Source: Centipeda infelix ATCC 43532 (GTDB lineage: Bacteria; Bacillota; Negativicutes; Selenomonadales; Selenomonadaceae). Taken from it: a stretch of DNA of 64,000 nt. Made by a program: the position numbers and the translations under genes. Where the stretch lies: NCBI RefSeq assembly GCF_000234095.1, contig NZ_JH376800.1:1-64000 (forward strand), in the 5' to 3' direction. The notes beneath the pieces are model-generated. The model was given only the letters and a program-made list of their open reading frames with translations, ran no database searches and was not told the DNA's origin. Below, one piece after another: positions 8,597 to 16,948 of this stretch. How positions within the stretch are numbered: the stretch's first letter is position 1; each line of letters starts with the position of its first letter.

Positions 8597-9697
8597 ATGC
8601 GTCTGAAGATACGAATCCTCGACAAATACATTTTTCGGGAGGTTTTTTTGTCCTTCCTCTTTGCGATCTGCGCGTTCTCGGCGGTCTTTATCGGCTCGGG
8701 CACGCTCTTTCGCATTGCCCAGTACATTACGGACTACGGCGCGTCGCTGCCGTCGATCATCAAGATCTTTGTATTCAGTCTGCCAGGCGTGGTCATGTGG
8801 ACGTTCCCGATGTCCATGTTGCTCGCGAGCCTCCTGACGTTCGGACGGCTCTCGTCCGCGAGTGAGATCACGGCGATGAAGTCCTGCGGCATCGGCTTCG
8901 GACGGATTGCCGCGCCTGCAATTCTCCTCGGCTTCCTCGTGAGTGTCGGTGCGATTCTCTTCAACGAGCACGTTGTCCCGCGCGCGAATACGGCGTACCG
9001 CAATGTCATCTACTATGAGATCGAGGGCAACTCCGGCATGAAGTCGCAGGAGCACCTTATCATTAAAGAGATTACGGACGGTAAAATTCAGCGGCTCGTC
9101 TATGCGCGTTCCTACGATGCGGAGCTCCAGCGCCTTACGGGGGTGAGCCTGCAAATTTTCGGTGCGGACGGCAAGGTGTCGCACGTCGAGAATGCGGAGT
9201 ATGCGGAGTGGACGGGTACGGAGTGGATCATGCACAAGGGCGATGTCTACGACATTGCGGACGAACATCTTGAGCGTCGACTGCGCTTTGAGCGGCAGGT
9301 GCTGCCCGTGCAGAAGGATCCGCGTCAGATCATCCGCGAGCAGAAGGCTCCCGAGGAGATGACAATGCGCGAGCTGCGCCACCAGATCGCGCTCATGCAG
9401 ACGCAGTATGTCAACACAACGAAGCTTGAGACGGAGCTCTATCAGCGCATTTCGATCCCGATGGCGAGCCTCATCTTCACGCTGATCGGTGTGCCGCTCG
9501 GACTTCAGCCGACGCGCAACTCCTCGTCGGCGGGCTTTGCGATGAGCGTCATCATCATCTTTATCTACTATGCGCTCATGACGATGGGCAACGCATTCGC
9601 CCGCGGTGAGGTCCTGCCCGCGCTGCCGGCGGTTTGGCTGCCGAACATCGTCGGTATGATTGCGGGGGCATATCTCCTGCGGCGTGCATCGCAGTAA
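8597..9697 (+). CDS. LptF/LptG family lipopolysaccharide-export permease
   Basis: A 366-residue inner-membrane protein of the YjgP/YjgQ family, which forms the membrane part of the LptBFGC machine that extracts lipopolysaccharide. It has three N-terminal transmembrane segments (about residues 12-32, 55-75 and 95-120), a periplasmic beta-jellyroll region (about 135-265), and three C-terminal segments ending LRRASQ. The family signature LDKYIFREVFLSFLFA starts the protein. AGGAGA lies before the ATG. Its presence is direct evidence for an outer membrane. Only one of the two usual permease genes is here; whether it works as a homodimer cannot be told. Confidence 0.88.
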   Translation: MRLKIRILDKYIFREVFLSFLFAICAFSAVFIGSGTLFRIAQYITDYGASLPSIIKIFVFSLPGVVMWTFPMSMLLASLLTFGRLSSASEITAMKSCGIGFGRIAAPAILLGFLVSVGAILFNEHVVPRANTAYRNVIYYEIEGNSGMKSQEHLIIKEITDGKIQRLVYARSYDAELQRLTGVSLQIFGADGKVSHVENAEYAEWTGTEWIMHKGDVYDIADEHLERRLRFERQVLPVQKDPRQIIREQKAPEEMTMRELRHQIALMQTQYVNTTKLETELYQRISIPMASLIFTLIGVPLGLQPTRNSSSAGFAMSVIIIFIYYALMTMGNAFARGEVLPALPAVWLPNIVGMIAGAYLLRRASQ

Positions 9698-9726
9698 ATT
9701 GTATGATGGAAAGGGGGTGACGCGCC

Positions 9727-10902
9727 ATGTACGGTATCACACTCATCCTTGTGCTCGCTGTTGTGGGCGGCGTCATCGCCTTTATCGGCGACCGCCTCGG
9801 CACGCGCATCGGCAAGAAGAAACTCTCGATCTTCGGACTGCGTCCGCGCCATACGGCGGTCATTGTCACGATCTTTACGGGAATCTGCATCACGACGGTG
9901 ACGTTCGGCATCATGGCGGCGGTCTCCGAGAATGTCCGCACGGCGCTCTTCGGTATGGATCGTCTGAACGCCTTGATCGCGGATACTCGTGCGGCACTCG
10001 ATTTTACTTCGGGGGAGCTCGAACGTGCCAAGAACGAGCAGGAGCAGGCGAGCGGCGAACTGAAAAAATCGGAGGAGGAGATCGCGCGACTTGAGGCGGA
10101 GCAGGGCGGGCTTCGCGCCGAGTCCGACCGGCTCTCGGCGGGGAACCGCGCGCTCATGATGGAAAAGGAGGGGCTGATCTCCCTCAACGGTCGTCTCTCG
10201 GGTGAGAACGAGACGCTGCAGGCGGATATTCAGACACTCGGGGTACGCGCAAACGAATTGCGCGAGAATATCCTGAACCTGCGCGAGGGCAACATTGTCT
10301 ATCAGGCGGGGGAGATCATCGCGAGCGGGACGATTCCCGCAGGGCTCTCGCACGAAGAGATCGAGCGTGGGATGGCGGGGATTGCCCAGCTCGGAACGCG
10401 CAACATCTCGACGCGTCTCGGCGAGAACCACACGGATCAGGACATCTGGATCTACGGGCCCGAGTACGATGCTGCTGTGCATGCGATCGAGCAGAGCTCC
10501 GTCGACATGATTGTACGCATTGTGGCGGCGGGGAATCTCGTGCGCGGCGACGAGATCCGCGCATCGATCGAGCTCTATCCAAACCGTGTAATCTACCATG
10601 ACGGTGAGCTCATCATCGCGCGTGTCTACGCTCCTGAGGGGCTCGGGAACGCCGCTGAGCAGTCGGTCATGGCGTTCCTGCGCGAGGTCAACGCGGCGGC
10701 ATCGGCGAAGGGGATTCTGCCCGACCCGATCCGCGGCACGGTCGGTGTGATCGAGGGGGCGGAGTTCTACGGGCTCGTGCAGGAGCTTGCGGCGCATACG
10801 AGTCCCGTCGTCATCTCTGCGTATGCGGACGGCGATACGGATGCGATGGGCCCCCTGCGGCTGAAGTTTAAGATCGAGAATGAAAACGGGAGCGGGATGT
10901 GA
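9727..10902 (+). CDS. DUF3084 domain protein, membrane-anchored coiled coil
   Basis: A 391-residue protein with two N-terminal membrane segments (about residues 3-22 and 42-65) separated by the basic stretch GTRIGKKKLSIFGLRPRH. A long coiled coil rich in E, L and R follows (about 75-170), then a globular domain with the DUF3084 pattern. The function of this family is unknown; it is found in Negativicutes and cyanobacteria. It lies 29 bases after the lptF-like gene and overlaps the next gene, so the three form an operon. Confidence 0.85.
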   Translation: MYGITLILVLAVVGGVIAFIGDRLGTRIGKKKLSIFGLRPRHTAVIVTIFTGICITTVTFGIMAAVSENVRTALFGMDRLNALIADTRAALDFTSGELERAKNEQEQASGELKKSEEEIARLEAEQGGLRAESDRLSAGNRALMMEKEGLISLNGRLSGENETLQADIQTLGVRANELRENILNLREGNIVYQAGEIIASGTIPAGLSHEEIERGMAGIAQLGTRNISTRLGENHTDQDIWIYGPEYDAAVHAIEQSSVDMIVRIVAAGNLVRGDEIRASIELYPNRVIYHDGELIIARVYAPEGLGNAAEQSVMAFLREVNAAASAKGILPDPIRGTVGVIEGAEFYGLVQELAAHTSPVVISAYADGDTDAMGPLRLKFKIENENGSGM

Positions 10903-11291
10903 GCCGCCGCGTCCTTGCGATTGACCCCGGGCGCGAGAAATGCGGCGTTGCCGTCCTTGCATCGGATGGACGGGTGCTCGTGCAGCGCGTTGTCATGACT
11001 GCTGAGTTGGATGCCACCGTGGGGACGCTCATCAGAGCATATGAGCCGAACGTTATCATGGGCAATGGGACAACGAGCGCGGATGCAAAGAAACGGGTCG
11101 AGGCGTTGGGCGTACCCGTGACCTTGGTCGATGAGTACCGTACAACAGACGCGGCAAAGTGCGCCTACTGGAAGGCACACCCGCCGCGCGGGTGGCGGCG
11201 GCTCGTGCCGCGCGGGATGCTCGTGCCGCCCGTGCCCGTGGACGATTTTGTTGCAGTGATATTGGCGCAGAGGTTCTTGGAAAAACGATAA
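10899..11291 (+). CDS. YqgF/RuvC-like RNase H-fold protein
   Basis: A 130-residue protein starting MSRRVLAIDPGREKCGVAVL, the first strand of the RNase H fold, with the acidic DPG residue typical of YqgF and RuvC nucleases. A second acidic site may be VDEYRTTDAAK, and VDDFVAVILAQ near the end could supply another. The start is GTG at 10899, overlapping the stop of the DUF3084 gene (GTGA), which points to coupled translation. It is a short, divergent relative of the pre-16S rRNA nuclease; whether it is active is uncertain. Confidence 0.7.
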   Translation: MSRRVLAIDPGREKCGVAVLASDGRVLVQRVVMTAELDATVGTLIRAYEPNVIMGNGTTSADAKKRVEALGVPVTLVDEYRTTDAAKCAYWKAHPPRGWRRLVPRGMLVPPVPVDDFVAVILAQRFLEKR

Positions 11292-11348
11292 TTTCGTGGT
11301 GTATGTCCCACATTACCAATAAATGCCCTGTACTCTTTTATTGTCTGA

Positions 11349-11377
11349 TTGACAGCGTCCCTATCCTGCGGTAAGAT
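11349..11377 (+). promoter_or_regulatory. Promoter of the wecA-wecB operon
   Basis: TTGACA (11349-11354), 17 bases, TAAGAT (11372-11377), followed by AAGGAGAG and the ATG at 11424. Confidence 0.7.
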
Positions 11378-11423
11378 GAACAGAAGTATGTTTTCGGTAC
11401 TTCTTTAAGGAGAGCAATCATTC

Positions 11424-12473
11424 ATGCCCGATAATGTCTTAGCCTTTATGATCGCGCTCGGTGTGGCACTCATCCTGACACCGGCGGTCATCGCCTTTGC
11501 GCGTCGTACGGGGGCACTCGACAAGCCCGATGCACGCAAGGTACACGAACGCCCCATCCCGCGCATCGGCGGCATCGGGATCTACGCTGCATTTATGGTG
11601 TCGATTCTGGTGCAGCTTCTCTTCGTCGATCTTACGCCTGAGTACATGATGAGCCTCATCGGCCTCATGGTCGGCGGGACGATCATTGTCGCAATCGGCA
11701 TCATCGACGACTACTGTGACCTGCCGGCAAAGGTGAAGCTGCTCGGGCAGATCATCGCGGCATCTGTGCTCGTCATTGCGTTTGACGTGCGGATCGACTT
11801 TGTCACCGACCCGCTCGGCGACTTTATCTATCTTGAATGGTTCGCTATTCCCGCGACGATCTTCTGGATCGTCGGGCTGACGAACACGGTCAACCTCATC
11901 GACGGGCTCGACGGGCTCGCGGCGGGGGTGTCCTCCATTGCCGCCGTCACGATCTTCCTCGTGGCGATGGAGGAGGGGATTCCCTTCGTGGCGATGGTGA
12001 CAGCGGCTCTCGCGGGCGCAGCAGTCGGCTTCCTCTACTACAACTTCAACCCCGCGCGCATCTTCATGGGGGATACGGGCAGTATGTTCCTCGGGTTCAT
12101 CCTCGCGGGCATCTCCGTGGTCGGTGCGGTCAAGAGTGCGGCGACGATTGCGCTCATCGTACCGATCCTCGCACTCGGGCTGCCGATTCTCGATACCACG
12201 TTTGCTATTGTACGGCGTGCGCGCAACCACCGACCGATCTTCAAGCCGGACAAGGGACATCTGCACCATCGGCTGCTCGCACGTGGCTTTACACAGAAAC
12301 AGGCGGTGCTGCTCATGTACGTTGTGAGTGCACTGTTCGGGCTGTGCGCCCTTGCCCTCACGGCGGTCAGCACACAGGCGGCAACCCTCATCATCCTGAT
12401 CGTTGCAGGAGCGGTGTTCATCGGCGTTCGTAAACTGGGCATCCTCCGCATGGATGTGCCGCAGCAGAAATAA
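11424..12473 (+). CDS. wecA: Undecaprenyl-phosphate GlcNAc-1-phosphate transferase (MraY/WecA/TagO family)
   Basis: A 349-residue polytopic membrane enzyme that loads GlcNAc-1-phosphate (or a related sugar) onto undecaprenyl phosphate, starting O-antigen or wall-polymer synthesis. Family motifs are present in order: KVHERPIPRIGG, the metal-binding DDYCDLPAK, NLIDGLDGLAAG, FMGDTGSMFLGF, and HLHHRLLARG, the last typical of the WecA rather than the MraY branch. About 10-11 membrane segments. It is followed by a UDP-GlcNAc 2-epimerase, supporting a role in surface polysaccharide. Confidence 0.92.
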   Translation: MPDNVLAFMIALGVALILTPAVIAFARRTGALDKPDARKVHERPIPRIGGIGIYAAFMVSILVQLLFVDLTPEYMMSLIGLMVGGTIIVAIGIIDDYCDLPAKVKLLGQIIAASVLVIAFDVRIDFVTDPLGDFIYLEWFAIPATIFWIVGLTNTVNLIDGLDGLAAGVSSIAAVTIFLVAMEEGIPFVAMVTAALAGAAVGFLYYNFNPARIFMGDTGSMFLGFILAGISVVGAVKSAATIALIVPILALGLPILDTTFAIVRRARNHRPIFKPDKGHLHHRLLARGFTQKQAVLLMYVVSALFGLCALALTAVSTQAATLIILIVAGAVFIGVRKLGILRMDVPQQK

Positions 12474-12579
12474 ATTAGAAATCACCGTACAGTCTCCTAC
12501 AAGCACACAATCGCTTGCGTAACGAGGTGTTTGCGTGGAGTACGGACGGTGTATGAACTCTGAGAGGAGCACAGGCAGA

Positions 12580-13734
12580 ATGACCGGCAAAATCAAAGTC
12601 ATGTCGATCTTTGGCACACGTCCCGAGGCAATTAAAATGGCCCCTGTCGTCAGGGAGCTCATGCGTCACACGGATACGATCGAAACTCGGACGCTCGTCA
12701 CGGCACAGCATCGCGAAATGCTCGATCAGGTGCTGCACCTCTTCCACATCACGCCGGACTATGACCTCAATATCATGGCGGCAGGACAGACCCTTTTCGA
12801 CATCACAACGCGTGCCATGCTCGGCATCAACGAGGTGTTCCAGAAGGAGCGTCCCGACCTCGTCCTCGTCCACGGCGACACGACCACTACCTTTGCCGGC
12901 GCACTCGCCGCATACTACCATCAGATCCCCGTCGGACACGTTGAGGCGGGGCTTCGGACACATGACATCTATTCGCCGTTCCCCGAGGAGATGAACCGCC
13001 GTCTCACGGGCGGCATTGCGACCCTGCACTTTGCTCCGACACCGACCGCGCACGCGAATCTTCTCGCGGAGGGTGTACCCGAGCGGCGTATTTTCGTCAC
13101 GGGAAACACCGTCATCGACGCACTCCATCATACCGTGCGGCCGGACTATGTATTTCCTGCTGAACTTTCCAATGTGGACTTTGCGCATCATCGGGTTCTG
13201 CTCGTCACGACACATCGGCGCGAGAACCTCGGTGAGCCGATGCGTCATGTCTACTGTGCGATTCGCAGCATCATCGAGGAGATGGCGGACGTGGAGGTCG
13301 TCTTCCCCGTGCATCGCAACCCGAAGGTGCGCGAGATCGTCCGTGAGGAATTGGGGGGGCTGGCACGCGTTCACCTCATCGATCCGCTTGACTACGAGCC
13401 GTTTGCAAATCTCATGGCGCGCGTTGACATCGTGCTGACGGACTCAGGCGGAATCCAAGAGGAGGCACCCTCCCTCGGCAAACCTGTGCTCGTCCTGCGC
13501 GACACAACCGAGCGTCCCGAGGCAGTCGCAGCGGGAACGGTACGCCTCATCGGCACGGATGAACAGCGCGTTTACGAGGAGACCATGCGGCTACTCACCG
13601 AGCCGACTGCGTATACACATATGGCGGAGGCGGTGAATCCTTACGGCGATGGAGAGGCGGCACGCCGCATCATCGAGGCGATCCTCTACCATGCGGGACA
13701 TTCGCACACGAAGCCGGAGCCGTTCGGCGCATAA
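12580..13734 (+). CDS. wecB: UDP-N-acetylglucosamine 2-epimerase, non-hydrolysing
   Basis: A 384-residue cytoplasmic enzyme that interconverts UDP-GlcNAc and UDP-ManNAc for envelope glycans. Motifs: the N-terminal FGTRPEAIKMAPV, LVHGDTTTTFAGALAA, HVEAGLRT, ENLGEPM, and TDSGGIQEEAPSLGKPVLVLRDTTERPE (split here as TDSGGIQEEAPS and LGKPVLVLRDTTERPE). I chose ATG 12580, 10 bases after AGGAG; in-frame starts at 12535 and 12553 would add residues not found in the family. It is cotranscribed with wecA. Confidence 0.94.
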   Translation: MTGKIKVMSIFGTRPEAIKMAPVVRELMRHTDTIETRTLVTAQHREMLDQVLHLFHITPDYDLNIMAAGQTLFDITTRAMLGINEVFQKERPDLVLVHGDTTTTFAGALAAYYHQIPVGHVEAGLRTHDIYSPFPEEMNRRLTGGIATLHFAPTPTAHANLLAEGVPERRIFVTGNTVIDALHHTVRPDYVFPAELSNVDFAHHRVLLVTTHRRENLGEPMRHVYCAIRSIIEEMADVEVVFPVHRNPKVREIVREELGGLARVHLIDPLDYEPFANLMARVDIVLTDSGGIQEEAPSLGKPVLVLRDTTERPEAVAAGTVRLIGTDEQRVYEETMRLLTEPTAYTHMAEAVNPYGDGEAARRIIEAILYHAGHSHTKPEPFGA

Positions 13735-13764
13735 GGGGGCATAAGGAGCGGGGAGGAGAAGATC

Positions 13765-14004
13765 ATGGAGCAGAAGAAAATGCCGCCCCCGTCGGGGATG
13801 GCGGAGGCATTGCGCGCATTTGGTCTGCTTTCCGGAGTCGGCATCTATTTCCTCGTCTTTCTCGGAATCTTCATTTTCCTCGGGCAATGCGCCGATAACT
13901 TCCTCGGAACGGGGCGCGTTTGCACCATTGCGGGCATTATCCTTGGCTTCCCCGCAGCGATCTACTCGCTCTATCGGCAGCTGAAATACTATAAGCTGGT
14001 GTAA
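13765..14004 (+). CDS. AtpZ/AtpI-family small membrane protein
   Basis: A 79-residue protein with two transmembrane helices (about residues 19-43 and 50-70), separated by QCADNFLGTG. This is the shape of the AtpZ/AtpI subunit that normally starts an F-type ATP synthase operon and helps assembly or Mg2+ uptake. The segment LSGVGIYFLVFLGIFIFLGQ and the downstream P-x-x-x-Y region fit. Here a terminator and an unrelated gene follow, so it is separated from atpB-atpC. It may be the third gene of the wecAB operon (30 bases after wecB). Confidence 0.65.
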   Translation: MEQKKMPPPSGMAEALRAFGLLSGVGIYFLVFLGIFIFLGQCADNFLGTGRVCTIAGIILGFPAAIYSLYRQLKYYKLV

Positions 14005-14005
14005 G

Positions 14006-14047
14006 AAAAAGGCTAAGACATCGGTCTTCCGAAGGTCTCAGCCTTTT
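14006..14047 (+). terminator. Terminator after the wecA-wecB-atpZ-like operon
   Basis: AAAAAGGCTAAGAC pairs, with one mismatch, to GTCTCAGCCTTTT across a loop of about 12 bases. It ends just before the SD of the next gene. Confidence 0.7.
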
Positions 14048-14072
14048 GTTATAGCATGAAGGAGGTACTGTA

Positions 14073-14585
14073 ATGGATGAACTGTTTCGCGAGGTGCAAT
14101 TGTTCCTCGCCGCACCGAGCGAGCATAGGGACGAATTTGACGCGAGCGATGCACTGATTTGGGTGGATTGGGGTGATGAGGATGAGAGTGTTCTGTCCTA
14201 TTTGAATGACATTCTTCCGGAGACGGCGCAGATTGACTACGAATGCACGGACTCTGAGACGGAGCGCGGCTTTGATATCCTGTTGAAAAAGGATGGAGAG
14301 GCACACGTCATCCCCTACGCGACGGACGCTGCGGACAGGGACACAACCCTCAAGGCGGCGCAGGAATACCTCGCGCCTGCATATGAGATTCGCTGGTATA
14401 TGGGCTCGCTCGGCAGTGATACGCTTGCGTTTGCGGCCCTTCCAACAGACAATTGGCAGAAGCTGGAACGGGAATTTGGTGCGGAGCAGGTCACCTATTA
14501 TTTTGCGCCAATTCATGCAGACAGTCAGATGTTCGAGATGGACGTGGACGAAGTCTTTGATCTGCTTGAGCAGAGAAAACAATAG
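14073..14585 (+). CDS. Hypothetical acidic cytoplasmic protein
   Basis: A 170-residue acidic protein with no signal peptide or membrane segment. Sequence such as IWVDWGDEDESVLSYLNDILPE and FEMDVDEVFDLLEQRKQ suggests a compact alpha/beta fold. I do not recognise the family. GAAGGAGG precedes the ATG, and terminators lie on both sides, so it is a single-gene unit. Base composition and codon use match the neighbours, supporting a real gene. Confidence 0.7.
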   Translation: MDELFREVQLFLAAPSEHRDEFDASDALIWVDWGDEDESVLSYLNDILPETAQIDYECTDSETERGFDILLKKDGEAHVIPYATDAADRDTTLKAAQEYLAPAYEIRWYMGSLGSDTLAFAALPTDNWQKLEREFGAEQVTYYFAPIHADSQMFEMDVDEVFDLLEQRKQ

Positions 14586-14597
14586 TACAGATAAACG

Positions 14598-14644
14598 AAC
14601 ACAACCGCCCCGCAGGGTTGAACCTTGCGGGGCGGTTGTGTTCG
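14598..14644. terminator. Bidirectional terminator between convergent genes
   Basis: A long stem, GAACACAACCGCCCCGCAGG with its complement CCTTGCGGGGCGGTTGTGTTC (about 20 bp, one G-T pair), lies between the plus-strand gene ending at 14585 and the hexokinase gene ending at 14650 on the minus strand. Confidence 0.85.
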
Positions 14645-14649
14645 TATCT

Positions 14650-15939
14650 TTATTTTCTCTCTGTCATGGCTGCTGCGAGTGCCGCACCGAGGGCAGAGCC
14701 TGTGTTTTCGAGGATGATCTTGACGTTGACCGCCTCGTCCAAGAGGAGAGTGTCGAGCGCGCCACGCAGGTGATGTGCGACGAGCGGGACTTTCTCATAG
14801 ACGGAGCCGTCAACGGCGACAAACTGGTTCTCGAGCTCGTTCTCCCCCATACGATGTTGGATGATGGCGACATACGTCGCTGCAACAATGCGTGCAGAGC
14901 GGACGATGATAGCGGTTGCGAGCTCCTGCAGCAGGGCTCGCTCGGCGGCGGTGAAGGTCATGCCTGTCTTGGCTTCGATGACCGCACCTGCCGCATGGCG
15001 ATCGAGGTAGGCATCGGTGATGATCTCGGAGAGTTCGATGCTTGAAAACGGATAGACCCCGTCCGCACTGAGGAGATCCGCCAGTGCCGCACCGTAGAGT
15101 GTCCCGAGGTAGCGTCCCGAGACCATCTTTTCCAGACGCTGTGCACCGGGCTGTTCGGATTCCCGATCCAGAATATCGTCGTATTTGGAGAAGGGCAGAT
15201 TCCCGAAGCCGCCCGACTCCATGTTGATGACGGTCGGCGGCTCACTGCCGTCCGCGAACTCCTCGTAGTAGCAGGTGTTCTGCCCCGTGGCGTAAATCGA
15301 TCCGATGTAGGTGTGCTCGTGCTTGTACGCCGCGGCGAGCAGCACCGCAACCGTATCGTTGATGACAGCGACGGGGGTGACATTTGTCATGCCGCGCCGT
15401 GCGAGTGCCTCCTTGAGCAGGTCGTTGACGACCTTGCCCTCGACCCCCTGCGTGGCGAACTCCTTCGTCCAGACGATGAGCTTCGCGTTGTTGAGGTTGG
15501 TCTGCTGTGAGGGGAAGGAGAAGGTATGTCCGAGGAGGTATTTCGTCTCCCGATTCCCGTCGATTGCTTCGTCGATGATACCGGCGAGGAAGTCGAACAT
15601 CTCCTCTGCCGTCGCATCCGCGCTGACGTAGTCATAGACACCGGGGAGGGTGAGCGGCTTTGCGACCCTGCTCAGCACCTCGTATTCGCCACCGCCCTTG
15701 AGGAGGATGCGTTGGGCGCGGACGTTCGTGCCGCCGAAGTCGAGCGCGAGGAAGGAGCCATGCTCCTTGCCGCTCGGAAGCCCTGCATAGGAGCGGAGCA
15801 TACGGAGCGTTGCACCCTCTTTGCCCGCGAGCCCCGCACACATATCAGCGCGAAAATCGTCGGCGATCTTGCGGAGCGCATCGTCGTCTATGGTGAAGGC
15901 TGCCTTTATCTCGTCAAATTTTTCACGATCAAATCCCAT
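14650..15939 (-). CDS. Hexokinase of the eukaryotic type
   Basis: A 429-residue cytoplasmic kinase that phosphorylates glucose (or another hexose) with ATP. The motifs of the eukaryotic hexokinase family are clear: the phosphate-1 loop FLALDFGGTNVRAQ (near residue 66), the sugar site LGHTFSFPSQQ, LIVWTKEF followed by QGVEG, the phosphate-2 region VINDTVAVLLAAAY, and FVAVDGSVYEK near the end. This differs from the shorter bacterial glucokinases (about 320 residues). GGAGGAG lies before the ATG. It is the last gene of the minus-strand alpha-glucoside cluster and would trap glucose released there. Confidence 0.9.
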   Translation of the reverse strand: MGFDREKFDEIKAAFTIDDDALRKIADDFRADMCAGLAGKEGATLRMLRSYAGLPSGKEHGSFLALDFGGTNVRAQRILLKGGGEYEVLSRVAKPLTLPGVYDYVSADATAEEMFDFLAGIIDEAIDGNRETKYLLGHTFSFPSQQTNLNNAKLIVWTKEFATQGVEGKVVNDLLKEALARRGMTNVTPVAVINDTVAVLLAAAYKHEHTYIGSIYATGQNTCYYEEFADGSEPPTVINMESGGFGNLPFSKYDDILDRESEQPGAQRLEKMVSGRYLGTLYGAALADLLSADGVYPFSSIELSEIITDAYLDRHAAGAVIEAKTGMTFTAAERALLQELATAIIVRSARIVAATYVAIIQHRMGENELENQFVAVDGSVYEKVPLVAHHLRGALDTLLLDEAVNVKIILENTGSALGAALAAAMTERK

Positions 15940-16020
15940 GGTAACTCCTCCCGTATTTTAATTCTATATGGCGGTGAACGTCCCATGCGAAGGCTGGGTT
16001 ATGCAGATGCTTTCACATGG

Positions 16021-16149
16021 AGCGCCCCTATCGACGCGCTGTGCGCGCCACTTCCCCCGTAGCGACGGGGGAAGCTAATATGCCGTTGCCCCAAAGCCTC
16101 CCCCGTGCGGCACGGGGGAGGGGGACCGCAAAGCGGTGGAAGGGGCGCT
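16021..16149. repeat. GC-rich inverted-repeat element, copy B (intact, about 129 bp)
   Basis: The ends are inverted: AGCGCCCCT (16021-16029) and AGGGGCGCT (16141-16149). Inside are CCCCCG/CGGGGG hairpins and ACCGC-AAA-GCGGT. It lies between the hexokinase and HAD genes. Related copies are at 2475-2719 and 18724-18779. It has no open frame, so it is a MITE- or REP-like element. Confidence 0.75.
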
Positions 16150-16174
16150 TATTTTATCTTATCCCATTTCTTGT

Positions 16175-16948
16175 TTAGCAGAAGTGATCGAGCATCGCGC
16201 CGACGCTCGGGAACACCTGCTTCGCCTGTGCCTGAATCTCGGGGCGTGCCGTGGTGAGCGAGTAGCCGTCCCAAGCCTTGAGCATGGGCAGGTCATTCGT
16301 CTCGTCGCCGATGGCGAACACCTCCGCGCCGTCCCATCCCATGACGGAGAGGAGGGTACGGATGCCCTGATCCTTGCTGATGCCGGCGGGTGTGATGTCG
16401 AGACTGCACGCATTCGGGAATGCGTGAATCTTATCCCCCAGTTTTGCGTTCAGCACAGCGGCACATTCATCGGACAGGGCAGGCTCATGGAAACCGAGAG
16501 AGAACTGCTGAATCCCCGTCAGCCCTCCGATCTCGGCTTCCGTGATGTAGACAATGGGGAAGTCCCAGTCCTTTGCCTCACGCTCGATCCACGAGCCCTC
16601 GGAGTGGTGGCAGAGGTAGGTCACATCTGCCGCCGAGAAGGCGAAGTGGAAGGATTTCTGTGCGCTCGGCTCCGACGCAATCGCCGTGAGCGCGCGAGGA
16701 TCAATCTCTGCCTGAAATCGGACGGCTGCATCCGCACCCCGTATGATGCCGCCGTTGTTGCAGACGGTATAGTCGAATTCTACGCCATACTTGATCAGCT
16801 GCGGGACAAGCATCCCGTAGTCGCGTCCCGAGATGACGCCGAACTTGTGCCCCGCCGCGCGCCAGCGAGCGATGCCCTCCTTTGTCTCTGCGTCGATTTT
16901 GCCGACCCTGAGGAGCGTGCCGTCGTAGTCGCTTGCCGCTACCTTCAT
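16175..16948 (-). CDS. HAD-IIB (Cof-type) sugar phosphatase-like hydrolase
   Basis: A 257-residue cytoplasmic hydrolase. Motif I is ASDYDGTLL (nucleophile Asp in D-Y-D-G-T) near residues 5-12, motif II is FGVISGRD, and motif IV is AIGDETNDLPMLKAW. A cap domain of about 100 residues lies between motifs II and III, the Cof/type IIB layout. Such enzymes remove phosphate from sugar phosphates. It overlaps the glucosidase gene by 4 bases, so it probably acts in the same pathway, possibly on a disaccharide phosphate delivered by the PTS. That role is inferred from context. Confidence 0.82.
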   Translation of the reverse strand: MKVAASDYDGTLLRVGKIDAETKEGIARWRAAGHKFGVISGRDYGMLVPQLIKYGVEFDYTVCNNGGIIRGADAAVRFQAEIDPRALTAIASEPSAQKSFHFAFSAADVTYLCHHSEGSWIEREAKDWDFPIVYITEAEIGGLTGIQQFSLGFHEPALSDECAAVLNAKLGDKIHAFPNACSLDITPAGISKDQGIRTLLSVMGWDGAEVFAIGDETNDLPMLKAWDGYSLTTARPEIQAQAKQVFPSVGAMLDHFC

